The notes under the pieces: model-generated
What the model was told of the DNA's origin: nothing
Databases searched by the model: none
Seen by the model: the letters and a program-made list of their open reading frames with translations, nothing else
Position numbers and translations under genes: made by a program
Shown: positions 39,101 through 47,768 of the stretch, in pieces
Position numbering within the stretch: the first letter of the stretch is position 1
Layout: each line of letters starts with the position of its first letter
Assembly: GCA_049642465.1 (NCBI GenBank)
Contig: JBAROV010000247.1
Span: 1 to 64,000 of the forward strand
Source: CAWDPQ01 sp049642465
GTDB taxonomy: Bacteria > Acidobacteriota > Vicinamibacteria > Vicinamibacterales > 2-12-FULL-66-21
Reading direction: 5' to 3'
Length of the DNA stretch: 64,000 nt

Positions 39101-41818
39101 ATGTCCAGTTCCGCACGCATCTTTCTGATCGATGGCAGCTCGCAGATGTACCGCGCGTACCACGCGATGCGCGGCTCGGGCCTGACCGGCCCGAGCGGAA
39201 AATCGACGCACGCCGTCTACATCTTCGTGACGATGCTGCGGAAGCTGATTCAGGACCACCAGCCGGAGTATCTGGCCGCATCGTTCGATCTGGCGGGACC
39301 GACGTTCCGATCGGAAATGGCAACGGATTATAAGGCGAATCGCCGACCGATGCCGCCCGATCTGGCGGAACAGATTCCCTGGGTCCACGAGGCGTGCGAA
39401 GCGATGGGCGTGCCGATTCTGACCTCGCAGCGCTACGAGGCGGACGATGTGATCGGCACGCTCGCGACCAAGGCGGCACAAGCCGGGTTCGACGTCGCCA
39501 TCGTCACCGGCGACAAGGACTTTTTTCAGCTCGTTCACGACGGCATCAAGGTTTACAACCCACGGGATGAGGGCACCTGGTACGACGGAGCGGCGGTCCA
39601 GGAGAAATTCGGCGTGACGCCCGAGCAGGTCGTCGATGTGCTCGCGCTCATGGGTGATTCCATCGACAACATCAAGGGCGTTCCTGGCGTTGGTGAGAAG
39701 GGCGCGCGGGATCTGGTCGCCGCGTATGGAAATCTCGAGACGCTTCTCGCCCATGCCGGCGAGGTGACGAACAAACGATACCGCGAAGGACTGCTCCAAC
39801 ATGCGGACGATGCGCGGCAAAGCCGGGAACTCGCACGAATTCGCACCGACGTGCCCGTGGAGTTTTCCCCCGAGGCGCTTCGTTACCGCGGCGTGTCGCG
39901 CGAGCGCTGTTTCGAGCTGTTCACGCGCCTCGGCTTCCGCACCCTCGTCATGGAATACGCGCCAACCGCGCAGACGATCGGCAAAGACTACGCGGTGGTG
40001 GAGAGCGCGGACGAACTGGACGCCTTCGCCGGGCAGGTGCGCGCCACCAGTCGCTTCGCGCTTCGCATCATCCCCGACGCTCCAGCAGCCATGCGGGCAG
40101 GTATCGCCGGCATCGCGCTGTCGGTAGCCCCTCATCAAGCCCGCTACATCCCGGTCGCGGCACGGACGTCGGACACCCTCTTCGACGATGGGCAAGGGCG
40201 CGTCGAAAGCACGCTGCAGCCGGCAACCGTGCTGGAGCGGTTGCGGCCCCTTTTCGAAGATCCATCGCTCCGCAAGATCGGTCACGACCTGAAATTCGAC
40301 GCCATCGTCCTGGCGCGCCACGGCATCGATCTGCAGGGTCTCGACATGGATACGATGCTCGCGAGCTATTTGCTCGACGCGACGCGATCCGCCCATCCAC
40401 TCGAAGAACTTGCGCTCGAACACGCTGGTTACAAGGCCCTCAGCGAAGAAGATGTCTGCGGCCGCGGCGCGAAAGCCGTTCCCCTGCACAGTCTTCCGCT
40501 TGGTTCCGTGCTCGACTATGTTGGCGAGCGCGTGGACCTGCCGATGCAGCTCGACGCGCCGCTGCGGGATCTGTTGAAGAAGGAGTCGCTCGACACGCTC
40601 TATCGTGACCTCGAGCTGCCATTGATTCCCGTGCTGGTGGACGTCGAGCGTGCTGGCATTCGCATCGACGGCCCCGCGCTCTCCGCGCAGTCGCAGAACG
40701 TCGAGCGGGAGTTGGCGACGCGCAGCGCCCAGATCTTCGAGATGGCGGGGGAGGAATTCAACATCAACTCTCCGCAGCAACTCTCAAAGATATTGTTCGA
40801 CAAGCTGCAGCTGCCATCACTGAGACGGAACGTCAAGACAAAAACAGCATCCACGGCTGTCGAAGTACTCGAGGAACTGGCGCTGACGCACGAACTGCCG
40901 CGGCTGGTACTCGAGTGGCGCGCGTTGCAGAAACTCAAGGGCACCTACATCGACGCGCTGCCGCAACTCGTGAACCCGGATACGGGGCGGGTCCACACCT
41001 GCTTCAACCAGGCGGTCGCAGCCACCGGACGATTGAGCTCCAGCGACCCAAACCTGCAGAACATTCCGATCCGGACGGAGCTCGGCCGCGAGATCCGGCG
41101 GGCGTTCATCGCCGATCCCCATCACGTCCTGATTTCAGCGGATTACTCCCAGATTGAATTGCGAGTGCTGGCCCACTTGTCCGGAGACGAGGCGCTCATC
41201 GATGCCTTCACGCGCGGAGAGGACATCCACGACCGTACCGCATTGAAGGTGTTCGGGACCACGAGCGGCCTGAGCAAGCACGAGCTGCGCCGGCGGGCGA
41301 AGATCATCAACTACGCCCTCTTGTACGGCAAGACGGCGTTCACGCTGGCGAAAGACATCGGCGTCACGCAGCAAGCCGCACAGGAATTCATCGACGCGTA
41401 CTTCGCGGGCTTTCCTTCCGTGCGCGCCTTCATCGACAACCTGCTCGCCGAGGCGCGGGAAACGGGCGTCGTGAAAACGATGTTCGGCCGCCGCAGGCTC
41501 GTGCCTGACGTCAAGAGCCGGAACTACCAGCTCCGCGGAGAGGGTGAACGGCGAGCGGTCAACTTCCCCATTCAAGGTTCCGCGGCGGACATTCTGAAAC
41601 GGGCAATGATTGACGTGCACGCCGCACTCGAGTCGAGCCGCCTTGGCGCGCGAATGATTCTCACCGTGCACGACGAATTGCTCTACGAGGCACCGCACGC
41701 GCGCGCGAGCGAAGTCGCCGCACTCGTGCGCGAGGTCATGGAATCGGCTGTCAAACTGAACGTGCCGCTGACGGTCGATGTCGGCGTCGGTGAAAACTGG
41801 AAGGAAGCCAAAAGCTAA
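39101..41818 (+). CDS. polA: DNA polymerase I
   Basis: 905 residues from ATG 39101; upstream in-frame codons overlap the divergent lipoprotein. Order: 5'-3' exonuclease (1-290; FLIDGSSQMYRAYHAM, YEADDVIGTLA, TGDKDFFQLV, VPGVGEKGA), a 3'-5' exonuclease-like domain (about 310-520) and the polymerase domain (530-905; SADYSQIELRVLAH, RRAKIINYALLYG, ILTVHDELLYEAP). In the middle domain the usual DxE of ExoI (FDTET) reads FALRI and the ExoIII Asp (YxxxD) is Arg in YVGER, while ExoII KFD is kept. Proofreading is probably lost, as in Taq (inference). Confidence 0.96.
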   Translation: MSSSARIFLIDGSSQMYRAYHAMRGSGLTGPSGKSTHAVYIFVTMLRKLIQDHQPEYLAASFDLAGPTFRSEMATDYKANRRPMPPDLAEQIPWVHEACEAMGVPILTSQRYEADDVIGTLATKAAQAGFDVAIVTGDKDFFQLVHDGIKVYNPRDEGTWYDGAAVQEKFGVTPEQVVDVLALMGDSIDNIKGVPGVGEKGARDLVAAYGNLETLLAHAGEVTNKRYREGLLQHADDARQSRELARIRTDVPVEFSPEALRYRGVSRERCFELFTRLGFRTLVMEYAPTAQTIGKDYAVVESADELDAFAGQVRATSRFALRIIPDAPAAMRAGIAGIALSVAPHQARYIPVAARTSDTLFDDGQGRVESTLQPATVLERLRPLFEDPSLRKIGHDLKFDAIVLARHGIDLQGLDMDTMLASYLLDATRSAHPLEELALEHAGYKALSEEDVCGRGAKAVPLHSLPLGSVLDYVGERVDLPMQLDAPLRDLLKKESLDTLYRDLELPLIPVLVDVERAGIRIDGPALSAQSQNVERELATRSAQIFEMAGEEFNINSPQQLSKILFDKLQLPSLRRNVKTKTASTAVEVLEELALTHELPRLVLEWRALQKLKGTYIDALPQLVNPDTGRVHTCFNQAVAATGRLSSSDPNLQNIPIRTELGREIRRAFIADPHHVLISADYSQIELRVLAHLSGDEALIDAFTRGEDIHDRTALKVFGTTSGLSKHELRRRAKIINYALLYGKTAFTLAKDIGVTQQAAQEFIDAYFAGFPSVRAFIDNLLAEARETGVVKTMFGRRRLVPDVKSRNYQLRGEGERRAVNFPIQGSAADILKRAMIDVHAALESSRLGARMILTVHDELLYEAPHARASEVAALVREVMESAVKLNVPLTVDVGVGENWKEAKS

Positions 41819-41839
41819 CGGATCAGCGGGCCAACGGAA

Positions 41840-42640
41840 TCAGCGACTCCAGCTCGATTTGAACGCTTCCCACTCGGCGAGCATTCCTGCCGCGGCCGGT
41901 TTCGAATCGCGGATGTGGAGCCGTGCCGCACGCTCGGGAATGATCGCCTGCACGACCAGGCGATCGAGGTCGGCGCGCAGCGCCGCTCCTCGATCCCGTG
42001 ACAGGACCGCACCAACCCAGGCAGCAGCCGCCAGATGCCACGCTCGCTCGAGATCTCCCAGCCCGCGCGCCGCAGCCGTGAGCCAATACGCGGCGGGGCC
42101 AGTGCCGGGCTCCAGCGCCAGTTCCTCCTCCATCCGGACCAAGACGCGGCGATAGGTCTCCTGACGAGCGTCTTTTGGCTGCCCTTGCGCCATCCGATCG
42201 AGCGCCGTCGCCCACCAGTCGAGGAGGCGCTCGTGCGCGCCCGGCCCCAGCGCGGTGGAGCGGTCGAGAGCCCACTGGAAGAGTTCGGCCGCGGGCCCGA
42301 ATCGGTCGTCGAGATACAGCGCCTCGCCGAGTCCAATCGTCAGTTCGACACGATCGCGGGGATCAACGGCTCGAGTGTCGACCGCACGCAGCGCTTCGCG
42401 GCCGGCCGCGAGTTCAGCAGGATTCGCATTGCGGCGGAATCGCTCGAGGTGAATGCGACCGAGCACCAACCGCGCGCCTTCCGCCATCCCTGGCGCCTTC
42501 AACGCCTCCAGGGCTGCCTGTTCGGCCGCATCGAATTGACCGGAGTTGTACAAGCGCCGTGCTTCAGCCAGCGGGTCGGCGGCTTCGACCGCGAGCGGCG
42601 TCCACAGCAGCACGACGAGCAGCACAGCCAGCGATCGCAC
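41840..42640 (-). CDS. Exported TPR-like helical protein
   Basis: 266 residues from GTG 42640, chosen because the next residues form a signal peptide (VRSLAVLLVVLLWTPLAVEA); an ATG at 42682 gives a 280-residue version. The mature part is all-helical with TPR-like pairs (PLAEARRLYNSGQFDAAEQA, DRFGPAAELFQWALDR, and GPAAYWLTAAARGLGDLERA). Ala/Arg/Leu-rich, no enzymatic motif. Probably a periplasmic scaffold. Stop 21 bases from convergent polA; its start is divergent from pcnB. Confidence 0.7.
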   Translation of the reverse strand: MRSLAVLLVVLLWTPLAVEAADPLAEARRLYNSGQFDAAEQAALEALKAPGMAEGARLVLGRIHLERFRRNANPAELAAGREALRAVDTRAVDPRDRVELTIGLGEALYLDDRFGPAAELFQWALDRSTALGPGAHERLLDWWATALDRMAQGQPKDARQETYRRVLVRMEEELALEPGTGPAAYWLTAAARGLGDLERAWHLAAAAWVGAVLSRDRGAALRADLDRLVVQAIIPERAARLHIRDSKPAAAGMLAEWEAFKSSWSR

Positions 42641-42722
42641 GCGACGATGGTACCACAGCCGACCTAATGACCTAACTCTCATGGCTTCAATTAGTTACTG
42701 CGCTACACAAGAGGAGTGGTGC

Positions 42723-42728
42723 TATAAT
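42723..42728 (+). promoter_or_regulatory. TATAAT -10 element before pcnB
   Basis: A perfect -10 hexamer. No good -35 was found at 16-18 bases. Transcription would start near 42735, immediately before the GTG at 42738, so the mRNA may be almost leaderless. Confidence 0.4.
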
Positions 42729-42737
42729 CGCCGCAAG

Positions 42738-44042
42738 GTGGTCGAGCCGACGATCGTTCCGCGGGCCGCACATTCAATCTCCCGCCGTGACATTGATCCC
42801 GACGCCCTCAAGGTGCTTTATCGGCTCCACGAGAACGGATACGTCGCGTATCTCGTCGGTGGCTCCGTTCGGGACCTGCTCCTCGGCCGGCGGCCAAAGG
42901 ACTTCGACGTCGGCACGTCAGCGCAGCCGCACCAGGTCAAGAAGCTGTTTCGCAACTGCTGGATTATCGGACGGCGATTCCGGCTCGCGCACGTAAAGTT
43001 CGGACCCAACACCATCGAAGTGGCCACGTTCAGGCGCCAGGTTCCGGCCGCCGAAGTGGCCCTCGAGTCGCCTGACACGGCCGACGGCCCGGAGGTCACC
43101 GAAGACAACCGCGGCAATGTTGCCGCACCCGCGCCTCGAGATCGGCTGATTTATCGGGATAACACCTACGGCACGCCGGAAGAAGACGCGTTCCGCCGGG
43201 ACTTCACCGTCAACGCGCTCTTCTACGATATCGCCAACTTTTCAATTATCGACTACGTCGGCGGACTGCAGGATCTCGAGAGTCGCCTCATTCGCTCGAT
43301 CGGCGATCCCGATGTGCGCTTCCTCGAGGATCCGGTGCGCATGCTTCGCGCGGTCGTGCTGGCGGCGAGGCTCGAGTTTCAGATCGATCCGCCGATTCTC
43401 GAGTCGATTGCCATCCACAAGCATGAAATCGAGAGAAGCGCTCCGGCGCGGCTGGTCGAGGAGTACTACAAGATCCTTCGTTCCGGACATGCCGAAGCGG
43501 CCTTCAATCAGCTGCGATCCACGGGGTTGCTCAAGGCCATCACCCCGGAACTCGTAGCCGATCAGGAGTCGCTGCGCCGCGCGGTAGCCGGGCTCGACCG
43601 CTACCGCGCTCGTTTTCACGACGCGCCGGACACGCTGAGCAACGCCATTCTTGCGGGGACGCTCCTCTTCCCGGTCGGCCTCATCAACCGGCGGCAGCGT
43701 TTTTCGGCCGATCCGCTCGAGCGCCGCGTCGAGCTCGGGCTCTTGCCAATTGCCCGGCGCGACATCGAACGGCTGCACCAGATCATCGCGCTGCAGCATC
43801 GATTGCTCGACCTGGATGCGCCGGTTAAGGTCCAGCGCGGTTTGCTCCATCGATCGGCATTTCCGGAAGCGGTCACCTGGCTGGAGATCCACGGCGATCG
43901 ACCGGAAGCGGTTGCCCACTGGCGTCAGCTCCAGCAGCAGGCGGCACATCCTCCAGCATCGGTCGAAGAAGCCGCCGATCGCCCCTTCCGCCGCCGTCGC
44001 CGCCGACGCCGGCGGCGCAGAGCGCCGTTCGTTGCGGAATGA
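42738..44042 (+). CDS. pcnB: Poly(A) polymerase / class II tRNA nucleotidyltransferase family protein
   Basis: 434 residues from GTG 42738; an ATG at 42681 is possible but would put the TATAAT inside the gene and lacks family similarity. Head domain: LVGGSVRDLLLGRRPKDFDVGTS (about 35-57), with the catalytic Asp pair DFD, then FRRDFTVNALFYDI and DPVRMLRAV, typical of the PcnB branch. The opening IVPRAAHSISRRDI resembles PcnB N-termini. A C-terminal run of about 12 Arg (RPFRRRR...) should bind RNA. It would add 3' poly(A) tails (or CCA ends) to RNA. Confidence 0.9.
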   Translation: MVEPTIVPRAAHSISRRDIDPDALKVLYRLHENGYVAYLVGGSVRDLLLGRRPKDFDVGTSAQPHQVKKLFRNCWIIGRRFRLAHVKFGPNTIEVATFRRQVPAAEVALESPDTADGPEVTEDNRGNVAAPAPRDRLIYRDNTYGTPEEDAFRRDFTVNALFYDIANFSIIDYVGGLQDLESRLIRSIGDPDVRFLEDPVRMLRAVVLAARLEFQIDPPILESIAIHKHEIERSAPARLVEEYYKILRSGHAEAAFNQLRSTGLLKAITPELVADQESLRRAVAGLDRYRARFHDAPDTLSNAILAGTLLFPVGLINRRQRFSADPLERRVELGLLPIARRDIERLHQIIALQHRLLDLDAPVKVQRGLLHRSAFPEAVTWLEIHGDRPEAVAHWRQLQQQAAHPPASVEEAADRPFRRRRRRRRRRRAPFVAE

Positions 44043-44045
44043 GCC

Positions 44046-44759
44046 TCAACGCGCTGGTTCCGCGATGAAGCGATAACCCACGCCTCGGACCGTGAGCAGG
44101 TGCTGCGGACGGCTCGGTTCCCGTTCGATGTACCGCCTCAAACGCACGATGAAATTGTCGATGGCGCGCGTGTCCGTGTCCTCGCGAAGCCCCCAGACGT
44201 CTTCGAGCATCGACTTGCGCGACACGGCTTTGCCTTCGTGTGAGATCAGGTAGCGAAGCAGATTGGCTTCCATCAGCGTCAAGGGAAACGTGCGCTCTCC
44301 GACTCGAACCTCCAGAGCTTCGAAGTCAATCGTCTTCCCGGCAAAGGTGTAGTGATCCTGCGCGCGCCGCATCCACTCGGTTCGCCGAAGCAGCCCGCCG
44401 ATGCGAGCCAGGAGGATGGCGAGCTCTGTCGGCTTGGGAAGGTAGTCGTCGGCGCCAGCGGCAAACCCTTTCAGCACATCTTCGGGCCGCCCGCGCGCGG
44501 TCAGTATCAGGACGGGAACAAACTGCTTGGCCTCGCGCAGTTCGGTCACCACGGCGAAGCCATCCTTTCCCGGAAGCATCACGTCGAGGACAACGAGGTC
44601 GTAAGGTTCGCGGGCACTTCCGACGAGACGTTCGAGCGCAGCTTCGCCAGTCTCGACAACCTCCGCGCCGAACCCCTCCGCCTCGAGATTGAACCGGATC
44701 CCCTCGGCGAGGTGCTGCTCATCTTCCACGATGAGCACGCGCTGCGGGCCGCTCTTCAC
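44046..44759 (-). CDS. OmpR-family response regulator
   Basis: 237 residues from GTG 44759, two bases after the kinase stop; longer frames to 44804 overlap that gene. Receiver 1-120 with VEDEQ acidic pair, phospho-Asp in LVVLDVMLPGKDG (near 57), and Lys in YLPKP. Winged-helix DNA-binding domain 135-232 (FPLTLMEANLLRYLISHEGK, LREDTDTRAIDNFIVRLRR, LLTVRGVGYRFI). It is paired with the kinase upstream, and both follow a fatty-acid desaturase gene. Ends three bases from convergent pcnB. Confidence 0.95.
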   Translation of the reverse strand: MKSGPQRVLIVEDEQHLAEGIRFNLEAEGFGAEVVETGEAALERLVGSAREPYDLVVLDVMLPGKDGFAVVTELREAKQFVPVLILTARGRPEDVLKGFAAGADDYLPKPTELAILLARIGGLLRRTEWMRRAQDHYTFAGKTIDFEALEVRVGERTFPLTLMEANLLRYLISHEGKAVSRKSMLEDVWGLREDTDTRAIDNFIVRLRRYIEREPSRPQHLLTVRGVGYRFIAEPAR

Positions 44760-44761
44760 GT

Positions 44762-45661
44762 TCAGGCGGCTCGCGGAAGGAGAAGCGTGAACGTGCTGCC
44801 ACAACCGCTGCCCTCGCTCTCCGCAAACGCACGGCCGCCATGCTTGCGCGCAACGGACCGGACGATGAAGAGACCGAGACCGCTGCCTTTGGTCCGCAGC
44901 GCGACACTTGCGGGAATGCGATAAAAGCGGCGGAAGATCCGCTTCAACTCGGCGCGCGAGATCCCGACGCCCCTATCGGACACGCGGACAGCCAGCTTCT
45001 CACCGTCGATGTCCTCCAAGGTCACTCGAATCCGGATGTCGCCCGGTGAATACTTGACGGCGTTGTCGATGAGGTTCCACACCGCGGCTTTCAGCTCCTC
45101 CGGGTCGCCGAGCACCAGCGGTCGCTCTCCGGTCACGCGCTGCTCGTAGGCCAACGCTTCGGGATCAAGGTGGAATCGCGTCCGCGCCAGCTCGACGCAT
45201 TCGCTCGCAACTTCACCCAGATCAACGCGGCTCCTCGCGATTCGGCGGAACCTCGACCCGGAGCTGCCCGCCCGAAGCACTTGATCGATCGTCTGCAACA
45301 GCCGATCGCTGTCTTCCAGCATGATTCGGTAGAACTCACGCCGCTTGCCATCGTCGAGTTCACGGCTCTGGAGGGTCTGAAGATAGAGCCGTATGGACGC
45401 GACTGGTGTCTTCAACTCGTGAGTGACGGCATTGATGAAAGAGTCGTGCTGTTCGTTGCGGCGGATCTCACGGACGAGAAAGATGGTGTTGAGCACCATC
45501 CCCGCGATGAGCAGGACAAAGAAAATGACACCGAGGATGGCGAGCACCCCCCGGCGCCAGTTGAGAACGATCCAGCTGATGTTGAGGGTAAGGGCGAGCG
45601 CGACGAGACAGATTCCGAGGACAGTAAAGAAGATGACCGATCGGCGTCGGCCCGTGATCAT
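44762..45661 (-). CDS. Sensor histidine kinase with two TM helices and no large external domain
   Basis: 299 residues. TM1 about 9-33 (FFTVLGICLVALALTL), TM2 about 38-62 (VLAILGVIFFVLLIAGMVL), with only a few residues between, so sensing is likely within or at the membrane. HisKA phospho-His in FINAVTHELKTPVASIRLYL (near 81), then HATPase N box WNLIDNAVKYS, SDRGVGISRAE, and GSGLGLFIVRSV. The gene starts 21 bases after the desaturase stop and is followed by its regulator. A membrane-state sensor, comparable in idea to DesK, is an inference from this context. Confidence 0.94.
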   Translation of the reverse strand: MITGRRRSVIFFTVLGICLVALALTLNISWIVLNWRRGVLAILGVIFFVLLIAGMVLNTIFLVREIRRNEQHDSFINAVTHELKTPVASIRLYLQTLQSRELDDGKRREFYRIMLEDSDRLLQTIDQVLRAGSSGSRFRRIARSRVDLGEVASECVELARTRFHLDPEALAYEQRVTGERPLVLGDPEELKAAVWNLIDNAVKYSPGDIRIRVTLEDIDGEKLAVRVSDRGVGISRAELKRIFRRFYRIPASVALRTKGSGLGLFIVRSVARKHGGRAFAESEGSGCGSTFTLLLPRAA

Positions 45662-45682
45662 GCCATCAAGAATATACCGGTG

Positions 45683-46543
45683 TCAGGCCGCTTCTTCGAC
45701 TGGGAGTCGCCGGATCTTGGCAACCTTGATGTCCCGCACGACGCCGAACGCCCGAAGCACCTTCAGAGTGATCCACGTGATGTCGAACTCGTACCACGCC
45801 AGGCCGTGACGGGCCGAGACGGGATGGGCGTGATGGTTGTTGTGCCAGCCTTCGCCAAACGTGAGCAGCGCAACCCACCAGCTGTTGCGCGAATCGTCTC
45901 GCGTGGCAAACCGGCGGCTGCCCCACATATGGGTCGCCGAATTCACGAGCCACGTGCCATGGAGGCCGACCACGACGCGCAGGAAGATCCCCCACAATAC
46001 GAGCGACCAGCCGCCGACGGCCAGCAGGATGAGGCCGAGCGCGGTCAGCGGAACGTAATGGTACGTGTTCAACCAGCGGTAGAACGGATCGGCTGCAAGA
46101 TCTGGCGCGTACTTCGCCATCAGTTCCGTGTTGTTGTGGTGCGTGTCGCCGAAAAGAATCCAGCCCATGTGCGCCCAGAAGCCGCCGTCCCGCGGCGTAT
46201 GCGGATCGCCGTCGTGATCCGAGTGCTGATGATGCACGCGATGCGTGGCCACCCAGAAGATCGGACCGCCCTCGAGGCTCAAGGTTCCGCACACCGCCAG
46301 AAAATATTCGAAGGCCTTCGACGTCTTGAATCCGCGGTGCGTGTGTAACCGGTGATATCCCAGGCTGATGCCTAATCCCACGGCGAACCAGTGGAGCACC
46401 AGAGCGACGATGACATTCGTCCAGGAGGTGAACCAGAACGCGGCAACCGCAGCCACATGGAACAGGACCATGATGATGGCGGTCAGCCAGTTGATCGTCG
46501 ATGAGGAATAGGCGGCGCGGCCGGTGGCAGTCTGCGTAGGCAC
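45683..46543 (-). CDS. Acyl-CoA/acyl-lipid delta-9-type fatty acid desaturase
   Basis: 286 residues, membrane-bound di-iron desaturase. All three His boxes are present: HRLHTH (about 64-69), HRVHHQHSDHDGDPH (about 101-115) and EGWHNNHHAHP (about 231-241). Hydrophobic segments flank them (ITAIIMVLFHVAAVAAFWF-type N-terminal helix, ALGLILLAVGGWSLVL). Introduces a cis double bond into saturated acyl chains to adjust membrane fluidity; needs an electron donor not seen here. First gene of a three-gene minus-strand operon with the histidine kinase and OmpR-type regulator. AAGGAG ribosome-binding site eight bases before the ATG. Confidence 0.93.
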   Translation of the reverse strand: MPTQTATGRAAYSSSTINWLTAIIMVLFHVAAVAAFWFTSWTNVIVALVLHWFAVGLGISLGYHRLHTHRGFKTSKAFEYFLAVCGTLSLEGGPIFWVATHRVHHQHSDHDGDPHTPRDGGFWAHMGWILFGDTHHNNTELMAKYAPDLAADPFYRWLNTYHYVPLTALGLILLAVGGWSLVLWGIFLRVVVGLHGTWLVNSATHMWGSRRFATRDDSRNSWWVALLTFGEGWHNNHHAHPVSARHGLAWYEFDITWITLKVLRAFGVVRDIKVAKIRRLPVEEAA

Positions 46544-46661
46544 TGGGCTCCTTCAACAAATAGGAACCTCAAAGTAGCAGCTCTGGCACCGGCCGTTTGT
46601 AAGACTTCTGTAATCCCCTAAATGCCAGCTGGACAGGTAGTTAGCGCCTCGCCCCGCGGCG

Positions 46662-47759
46662 CTATCCGTTGCGCCGCTCGAATTCCTGCATGAACTGCAC
46701 GAGGGCCTCGACTCCCTTTTCGGGGAACGCGTTGTAGATGGAGGCGCGGAGGCCCCCGACCGACCGATGTCCCTTGAGACCGTCGAATCCGGCAGCGGTT
46801 GACTCTTTCACGAACTTTTTCTCGAGCTCCTCGCCGGGCAAGCGGAATGTCACGTTCATCCGCGACCGCGAATCCTTTTGCGCATGGCCGCGATAGAAAC
46901 CCGTTCGATCGATCTCGGCGTAGAGCTTGTCCGCCTTCCTGGTATTCAAGCGCTGGATCGCGTCCAGCCCGCCCTGCTCGAGGAGCCACGTGAGCACGAG
47001 TCGCATCACGTAAATCGCAAACACCGGCGGCGTGTTGTACATCGACTTGTTCTCTGCGTGTACGCCGTACTGCAGCATCGTCGGAAGAGTGGACGGCGTC
47101 CGTTTCAGAAGATCCGCACGGACGATCACCAACGTCAGACCGGCGGGCGCGAGGTTCTTCTGCGCTCCTGCGTAGATAAGGCCGTATTTCGAGACCTCTA
47201 TCGGGCGGCTGAAGATGTCTGACGAGGCATCAGCCACCAGCGGGACGTTTCCAGTGTCCGGCGTGTAAGGGCACTCGGTACCGTAGATCGTGTTGTTTGT
47301 CGTGTAATGCACGTAGGCGGCGCCGGAATCGAGATTCAGTTCCTGCTGCGCCGGAACGCGGCTGAAGTGTTCCGACTCGGTGGTTGCGGCAACGCGAACG
47401 CTTCCCACGCGTTTGGCTTCCTTGACGGCTTTCTGCGCCCACACGCCGGTGACGACATAATCCGCCGACTGGCCTGGTGACAGCAGATTCATCGGTACCA
47501 TCGAAAACTGCAGACTGGCACCTCCCTGCAAAAACAGGACGTGATACTCGTCGGGTACGCCCGCAAGCTTGCGCAGATCCGATTCGCACCCTTCGATGAT
47601 TTCGTCGAACGCCGCGGACCGGTGGCTGATTTCGAGCACCGACATGCCGACGCCCGGCAGCGAGAGCATGTCTCGTTGCACTTGCTCGAGCACCTCGACG
47701 GGCAATACGGCAGGGCCGGCGGAAAAATTGAAAACGCGAGAGGTTGTCGTGGTGGTCAT
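46662..47759 (-). CDS. serC: Phosphoserine aminotransferase
   Basis: 365 residues, class V aminotransferase. Opens FNFSAGPAVLPVEVLEQVQ; the conserved LFLQGGASLQFSMVPMNLL block binds PLP phosphate; DASSDIFSRPIEVSKYGLIYAGAQKNLAPAGLT contains the PLP Lys in AQKNL (near 200); ends HRSVGGLRASIYNAFP, the Arg for substrate phosphate. Converts 3-phosphohydroxypyruvate and glutamate to O-phosphoserine. It follows serA-type dehydrogenase expression order reversed on this strand: serA (upstream) then serC, nine bases apart. Confidence 0.96.
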   Translation of the reverse strand: MTTTTTSRVFNFSAGPAVLPVEVLEQVQRDMLSLPGVGMSVLEISHRSAAFDEIIEGCESDLRKLAGVPDEYHVLFLQGGASLQFSMVPMNLLSPGQSADYVVTGVWAQKAVKEAKRVGSVRVAATTESEHFSRVPAQQELNLDSGAAYVHYTTNNTIYGTECPYTPDTGNVPLVADASSDIFSRPIEVSKYGLIYAGAQKNLAPAGLTLVIVRADLLKRTPSTLPTMLQYGVHAENKSMYNTPPVFAIYVMRLVLTWLLEQGGLDAIQRLNTRKADKLYAEIDRTGFYRGHAQKDSRSRMNVTFRLPGEELEKKFVKESTAAGFDGLKGHRSVGGLRASIYNAFPEKGVEALVQFMQEFERRNG

Positions 47760-47768
47760 AAGAGTCCT

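Noticed and set aside
38276..40780. Minus-strand open frame extending 834 codons across polA
   Set aside because: Only its last 256 codons (from ATG 39046) look like a real lipoprotein; the rest is antisense to conserved polA motifs and begins with no signal or domain.
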